From: an uncultured Altererythrobacter sp.
GTDB taxonomy: Bacteria; Pseudomonadota; Alphaproteobacteria; Sphingomonadales; Sphingomonadaceae
Direction of reading: 5' to 3'
Assembly: GCA_913055875.1 (NCBI GenBank)
Contig: CAJXJY010000006.1
Coordinates: 124,001-188,000 of the forward strand
Length of the DNA: 64,000 nucleotides
The position numbers and the translations under genes were made by a program. Every line of letters begins with the position of its first letter. Position 1 is the first letter of the stretch. Positions 60,067 through 64,000 of the stretch are shown here, piece by piece. The notes below the pieces were generated by a model. The model did not search any database. It was not told where the DNA came from and saw only the letters and a program-made list of their open reading frames with translations.

Positions 60067-61514
60067 GGCTGGCGCTCGCCTATCTGCGCGACCGGCCGCT
60101 GACAACCGCGCTCAACGTCCTGCTGCTGGCGATTTCGGTCGCCATGCTGGTGCTGCTGCTGCAATTTGGGTCGCAGGCGAGCGAGCGGTTCGAACGCGAT
60201 GCCGAAGGGATCGACCTGGTGGTGGGCGCCAAGGGCTCGCCGCTGCAGCTGATCTTGTCGAGCGTGTTCCATATCGACCAGCCGACCGGTAATATCCCCA
60301 ACAGCAGTCTCGAACTGCTCCGGAACGATCCGGCGGTCGCGCGGGTCACGCCGCTCGCGCTCGGCGACAATTTCGACGGCTACCGTATCGTCGGCACCGA
60401 CCAGACCTTTCTCGTGCTCCATGGCGCCCGACTGGCGGAAGGGGAGAGCTTCGAGCACCCGATGGAAGCGGTGATGGGCGCCAAGGTCGCCGAAGCGACA
60501 GGCGCGACGCTGGGCCAGCAATTCATCGGTAGCCACGGGCTGGAAGACGACGAGGACAACGATAGCGGGCATGACCATTCACCGTTCAGAGTGACTGGTA
60601 TCCTTGCCCCCACGGGCGGCGTGATCGACCGGCTGATCCTGACCTCGGTCGAAAGCGTGTGGGAAGTGCACGGGATCGAGCACGATCATGATCACGATGG
60701 CGAAGAAGGCCACGAACACGAGGGCGACGAGCATGCCGACGAAGCCGAGCATCACGAACACGAGGAACACGACCATGCTTTTCTGGTGCCGGGTCCCGCC
60801 GCCGGGCCGGTCCACCTTCGGCAGGCCGTGTTCGATCCCTCGGACACCGAGGCGTTGTTCCGGCCCGCGCATCACACCGAAGAACATTCGGAAGAAACCG
60901 CTGCCACGCAGGCCGTCTCCGGCTACGAAGATCGCGCACCCGCGCTGCAGGATCGGCGCGCCGAGCTGGAGCCCGAACTGACCGCGCTGCTGGTGACCTA
61001 CCGCAATGCGTCCGGCGCAATCCGCATACCCGCGATGATCAACCGCCAGACCGAAATGCAATCCGCGGTGCCGGCGGTCGAGACCGCCCGGCTGCTCGAA
61101 TTGCTCGGCGCAAGTCTCGACGGTATCCGGATTTTCGCCTGGCTGCTCGCTTTGACCGGCGGCCTCGCGATTTTCGTCGCCTTGATCAACATGGCCCGCA
61201 ATCGCGAGGGCGATCTGGCGCTGCTGAGAGTGATGGGCGCCTCGCGCGTTCAGGTTTTCGCAACGGTGATTCTGGAAGGAGTCGTCACGGCGGCGCTGGG
61301 TGCCGCGGTTGGCTGGCTTGCCGCGCACGGCTTGATCACGATTGCGCGGCGAAGCTTTCCGACCTTGGGCGACCTCGGCTTGACGCCGTGGCAACCGGTC
61401 GCTGCCGAGGCGGGCCTGATTGCCGCCGTGCTGGCGATAGGGGCTCTAGCCGCATTAGTGCCGGCGCTGAAAGTTTATCGAATCGATCCGGCGCGCACTT
61501 TGGCACGCGCTTGA
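60060..61514 (+). CDS. FtsX/LolC-type permease with His-rich periplasmic loop
   Basis: A 484-residue MacB/FtsX-type permease: one N-terminal helix (about 16-36), a long periplasmic domain, and three C-terminal helices (about 355-380, 400-430, 445-470). In the periplasmic domain residues 204-238 form an extreme His/Asp/Glu cluster beginning HDHDHDGEEGHEHEG, and another HDH lies near residue 170. Such loops bind zinc or other divalent metals. This fits a zinc-handling transporter. The stop is 23 bases before the DUF3299 gene. Confidence 0.9.
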   Translation: MLRLALAYLRDRPLTTALNVLLLAISVAMLVLLLQFGSQASERFERDAEGIDLVVGAKGSPLQLILSSVFHIDQPTGNIPNSSLELLRNDPAVARVTPLALGDNFDGYRIVGTDQTFLVLHGARLAEGESFEHPMEAVMGAKVAEATGATLGQQFIGSHGLEDDEDNDSGHDHSPFRVTGILAPTGGVIDRLILTSVESVWEVHGIEHDHDHDGEEGHEHEGDEHADEAEHHEHEEHDHAFLVPGPAAGPVHLRQAVFDPSDTEALFRPAHHTEEHSEETAATQAVSGYEDRAPALQDRRAELEPELTALLVTYRNASGAIRIPAMINRQTEMQSAVPAVETARLLELLGASLDGIRIFAWLLALTGGLAIFVALINMARNREGDLALLRVMGASRVQVFATVILEGVVTAALGAAVGWLAAHGLITIARRSFPTLGDLGLTPWQPVAAEAGLIAAVLAIGALAALVPALKVYRIDPARTLARA

Positions 61515-61537
61515 GGCAAGACGTCAGGAGACGAGAA

Positions 61538-62047
61538 ATGACGCGATGGAAATCAACGACGCTGTCCGTTGCAATCATGTCGCTCATGGTTGGACCCGCA
61601 GTCCTGTTCAAGGGAAGCGAGATCGCCGCGGCCGAACAGGGCGTGGAGGACGTCTGGAAACCGGCGGCAACGCCCAAGGGCGGCGTATCGTGGAAGGTGC
61701 TGGAAGCGACCGGTGAGACCACCCGCAAGGACAAGCAGGGTTATATCCTGTCGAAACCCCAATTCACTTCGCAGGTGAAGTCGCTGGCCGGGAAGCGGAT
61801 CAAGGTCGCCGGGTGGATGATGCCCTTGGAAAACGGCTCGAAGCAGAAGCATTTCGTGCTGCTGGGCTATCCCCCCGGCTGCCCGTTCCATTTCCATGCC
61901 GCACCCAACCAGTTCATCGAGATCTATGCCGATACGGCGTTTCCGACCAATGAGAGCAAGGTGCATATCGTCAGCGGTGTGCTCGAACTGACCGGATACG
62001 ACGAAAGCGGCATTTTTTACCGGCTGCGAGACGCACGGCCGGGCTGA
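61538..62047 (+). CDS. DUF3299 periplasmic protein
   Basis: A 169-residue DUF3299 protein with a signal peptide. The diagnostic central motif GYPPGCPFHFHAAPNQFIEI (Cys, His, His and Glu available as ligands) is complete, as is KRIKVAGWMMPLENG. DUF3299 genes recur beside LolDE/MacB-type ABC genes, including the zinc-regulated zrg cluster of Vibrio, and I infer a metal-binding or delivery role. GTCAGGAGA precedes the ATG. It is the last gene of the apparent zinc cluster. Confidence 0.85.
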   Translation: MTRWKSTTLSVAIMSLMVGPAVLFKGSEIAAAEQGVEDVWKPAATPKGGVSWKVLEATGETTRKDKQGYILSKPQFTSQVKSLAGKRIKVAGWMMPLENGSKQKHFVLLGYPPGCPFHFHAAPNQFIEIYADTAFPTNESKVHIVSGVLELTGYDESGIFYRLRDARPG

Positions 62048-62081
62048 TCCGGCGGCTAGAGGAGTGGGGCCGGGCACGATC

Positions 62082-62888
62082 ATGACGCAGCCGATCCAGA
62101 CGGCGGATTACTGGGACGAGACCGTCGACGGCTATATCGCCGGCGCGGAACCGTTCACCGCCCTTTTCTGCCACGACGCGGTCGCGCTCGCTGAGATCGA
62201 GCCAGGTACAACCTTGCTCGATATCGCTACGGGCCCCGGCGCGCTTGCCGTGGCCGCGGCCGAGGCGGGTGCGAGCGTGACGGCCATCGACTTTTCTCAA
62301 GGCATGATCGACCGGTTGCTCACGCGCGCCGGCAGCCATCCGATCGAAGCGCGCAGGATGGATGGGCAGGCGCTCGACCTGCCTTCGGACCATTTCGACC
62401 GCGTCTGCTCGGTGTTCGGCATCCCGCTGTTTCCCGACTGGCGAGCCGGCCTGGCGGAAGCGGCCCGCGTGTTGCGGCCCGGCGGACGCGCCGTGATCGG
62501 CGTTGCCGACAATCCCTACGGCTTCGGGCCGAACCAGTTGCTGGCTCAGGCGCGTCTCGCCCTCTGGCCCGACGAGCCGATCGATATCGGGGTGCCCGGC
62601 ATGGCTGCGCTCAGCGACCGCGACGCATTTTCAACCGAGCTCGAGCGGGCGGGTTTTGGCGATATCGCCATGCATCAGCGAAGCCACGACATCGTCCTGC
62701 CCGCCGATATCCTGACAAACGAGAGCCCAATGATCGGATCGAACCCGCTGATCGTCGGCCTCGACGATACGAAGCGCGACGCGGTGATCGCCGAGGCGAC
62801 CCGGATCGCCGAGCAGTGGCGCGATGCCGACGTCATCCGCATGCCGAGCACCGCGCATCTCGCCGTGGCGGTGAAGCGGGGCAGCTAA
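62082..62888 (+). CDS. class I SAM-dependent methyltransferase
   Basis: A 268-residue Rossmann-fold methyltransferase with motif I LLDIATGPGALAVAAAEAG, motif II VTAIDFSQGMIDRL, and the following DHFDRVCSVFGI and RPGGRAVIGV segments. The target is unknown; UbiE-like and metallophore-modifying enzymes are of this type. A GTG at 62064 is an alternative start. It lies 34 bases downstream of the DUF3299 gene and might belong to the same operon. Confidence 0.85.
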   Translation: MTQPIQTADYWDETVDGYIAGAEPFTALFCHDAVALAEIEPGTTLLDIATGPGALAVAAAEAGASVTAIDFSQGMIDRLLTRAGSHPIEARRMDGQALDLPSDHFDRVCSVFGIPLFPDWRAGLAEAARVLRPGGRAVIGVADNPYGFGPNQLLAQARLALWPDEPIDIGVPGMAALSDRDAFSTELERAGFGDIAMHQRSHDIVLPADILTNESPMIGSNPLIVGLDDTKRDAVIAEATRIAEQWRDADVIRMPSTAHLAVAVKRGS

Positions 62889-62898
62889 TCTCTCGCCG

Positions 62899-63396
62899 TT
62901 AACCGGGCAGTCGCGCCGGTTTGAAGTCGTCGCCTGCGCGGAATATCAATGTCTCCACTTCGGTTCCGCTGCCGAGATTGACGCGGTTCTCCTGCCGCGA
63001 CCAGACATCGGTCAGGATCTGCGAGCGCACGGTCAGCTCGGCGGCTGGTCCCGGAGACGGCGCTTCTTGCAGCACGATCAGCGTGGCGCCTTCGATCTCG
63101 GTTCCCAGCAGGATCAGCTCGAACGCGCCTTTTTCCGTCGCCAGTTCGAAGCGCTCGGCGACATAGCGTGCGAATGCCCGGCGGCTTTCGAGATCGTCGA
63201 TGATGTCGGGTGCCCGCACGCCCCGCGCGCGCAACACGTGCTCGGCATCGTGCAGCGGCACGCGATGGACCACCTCCAGCATACCCGTGCGCGCGTTGTG
63301 CGAAACCGTGCTGATGGTGATCTTCTGCTGGTGCGCCGCAACCGCGACCGGGATCGTCAGCAGCAGTGCCGCCAGCAGAGCGAAAAGCCGGGTCAT
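62899..63396 (-). CDS. DUF6702 family protein
   Basis: A 165-residue secreted protein (signal peptide LFALLAALLLTIPVAVAAHQ). The mature part begins ITISTVSHNARTGMLEVVHRVPLHDAEH and fits DUF6702, a small periplasmic beta-rich family commonly encoded directly downstream of an M1 metallopeptidase, as here. The ATG overlaps the preceding stop by four bases. The gene converges on the methyltransferase gene. Role unknown. Confidence 0.78.
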   Translation of the reverse strand: MTRLFALLAALLLTIPVAVAAHQQKITISTVSHNARTGMLEVVHRVPLHDAEHVLRARGVRAPDIIDDLESRRAFARYVAERFELATEKGAFELILLGTEIEGATLIVLQEAPSPGPAAELTVRSQILTDVWSRQENRVNLGSGTEVETLIFRAGDDFKPARLPG

Positions 63397-64000
63397 TCCT
63401 GCGACCCCTGCGTTTCGGCCATAAGGTCGCGACCGCTGCGCGAAGTGGGATCGGGCGATTTGAAAGCCTCGATCCGGCTCTCGATGATCCGGCGCGGATA
63501 GTGGTTGTTCTCGATATTGGCGTCGGCGGTCTCCCAATCGGGATCGACGACCACCGACTGCAGGCGCTTGTCCTTGGGGAAGACCAGCAGCTTGCTGACC
63601 TCGCGCGCATCGCGGCGCCAGATTTCCGCCGGAATCATCATCTTTTCTGTGCTGCCGTTCTCGAAGGTCAGGCCGAGGATTATCGGCATCACCAGCCCGC
63701 CCTTGTTGGAGAAATTGAGCACGTAATAATTCGAATCCTCCTTCAGCGCTCGGTCGAACACCTGCCGCTCCCACGGCTCGAGACCGTCGAGGAAATCGGT
63801 GTATTTCTTGCGATCCTTCGGCGTCACGGTGAACTGGTCGTTATCGTCGTAGAAATCGGTGATGCCGGGATTTTCCAGCACCCAGATCGGCAGGTTCTGT
63901 TCGCGGTTGAGGCGCACGCCGACCTTGCCTGGCTCGTCGGCCAGTTCCTGTCGTCGGCGCGATAGGTCGATGTCGGGGTCCTGCGTGTCGAGCCGCAACC
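63393..64000 (-). CDS. M1 family metallopeptidase, C-terminal part (cut by the window edge)
   Basis: The frame is open through the right edge, so only the last 200 or so residues are seen. They carry GLTFENGSTEKMMIPAEIWRRD, and VVVDPDWETADANIENNHYPR near the end, which I recognise as the C-terminal domain of bacterial M1 peptidases of the Bacteroidetes-like group. The zinc site (HEXXH) would lie outside the window. Coupled to the DUF6702 gene by ATGA overlap. Confidence 0.75.
   Translation of the reverse strand, partial: LRLDTQDPDIDLSRRRQELADEPGKVGVRLNREQNLPIWVLENPGITDFYDDNDQFTVTPKDRKKYTDFLDGLEPWERQVFDRALKEDSNYYVLNFSNKGGLVMPIILGLTFENGSTEKMMIPAEIWRRDAREVSKLLVFPKDKRLQSVVVDPDWETADANIENNHYPRRIIESRIEAFKSPDPTSRSGRDLMAETQGSQE

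Overview
The window is high-G+C, densely packed chromosomal DNA. Gene content points to an alphaproteobacterium of the order Sphingomonadales, most likely Erythrobacteraceae: sspB next to hisB-hisH-hisA-hisF-hisE, ybgC-tolQRAB-pal, a bifunctional Rsh, DUF3008/DUF2945 stress proteins and a large acyl-CoA dehydrogenase/SDR cluster. This assignment comes from gene order and protein character, not from a database search. Many intergenic gaps carry palindromic repeats of several families.

Layout. 1-8.6 kb: small housekeeping and hypothetical genes (DUF962, S41 protease lipoprotein, PEBP, SWIB, DoxX-like, cupin, DUF72, M19 dipeptidase, two-TM ion channel, DUF1810, DUF3008, DUF2945). 8.7-9.5 kb: dapD. 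9.6-19.2 kb: a catabolic cluster with an APH-like kinase, zinc alcohol dehydrogenase, three acyl-CoA dehydrogenases, a GPH/MFS transporter and two SDRs; the kinase plus dehydrogenase pair resembles the 4-hydroxyacyl-CoA route. 19.3-21.3 kb: a more A+T-rich two-gene island (DUF5131 three-Cys protein and its partner TcmP). 21.4-23.1 kb: gmk, a hypothetical gene and sspB. 23.4-27.5 kb: histidine genes with a tiny PEP-CTERM protein gene between hisF and hisE, then a HIT protein. 27.7-32.3 kb: ybgC-tolQRAB-pal. 32.6-38.7 kb: J-domain protein, PhyH-like dioxygenase, a cystathionine gamma-synthase-family gene behind a strongly structured leader, a DASS transporter whose reading frame carries a palindromic insertion, and infC with an ATA start codon. 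39-47.3 kb: pdeM, hemF, TetR, homocysteine S-methyltransferase-like gene, M1 peptidase, rsh and a VOC protein. 47.6-49.9 kb: cyclophilin, esterase and tRNA-Ser(GGA).

50.8-62 kb is the most coherent candidate system. It holds a TonB-dependent receptor, a Tat-exported kelch protein, an ABC-2 type exporter-like module (one ATPase, two permeases), a serine hydrolase, a small secreted protein, a LolD/FtsX-type ABC pair with a very His-rich periplasmic loop, and a DUF3299 protein. Two 19-bp imperfect palindromes of the form AATG-N-TATA-N-TAT-NN-CATT, resembling Zur boxes, precede the receptor and the first ABC gene. I infer a zinc-responsive zinc or metallophore handling cluster related in part to Vibrio ZrgABCDE. 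The window ends in a methyltransferase, a DUF6702 gene and the 3' part of an M1 peptidase gene.
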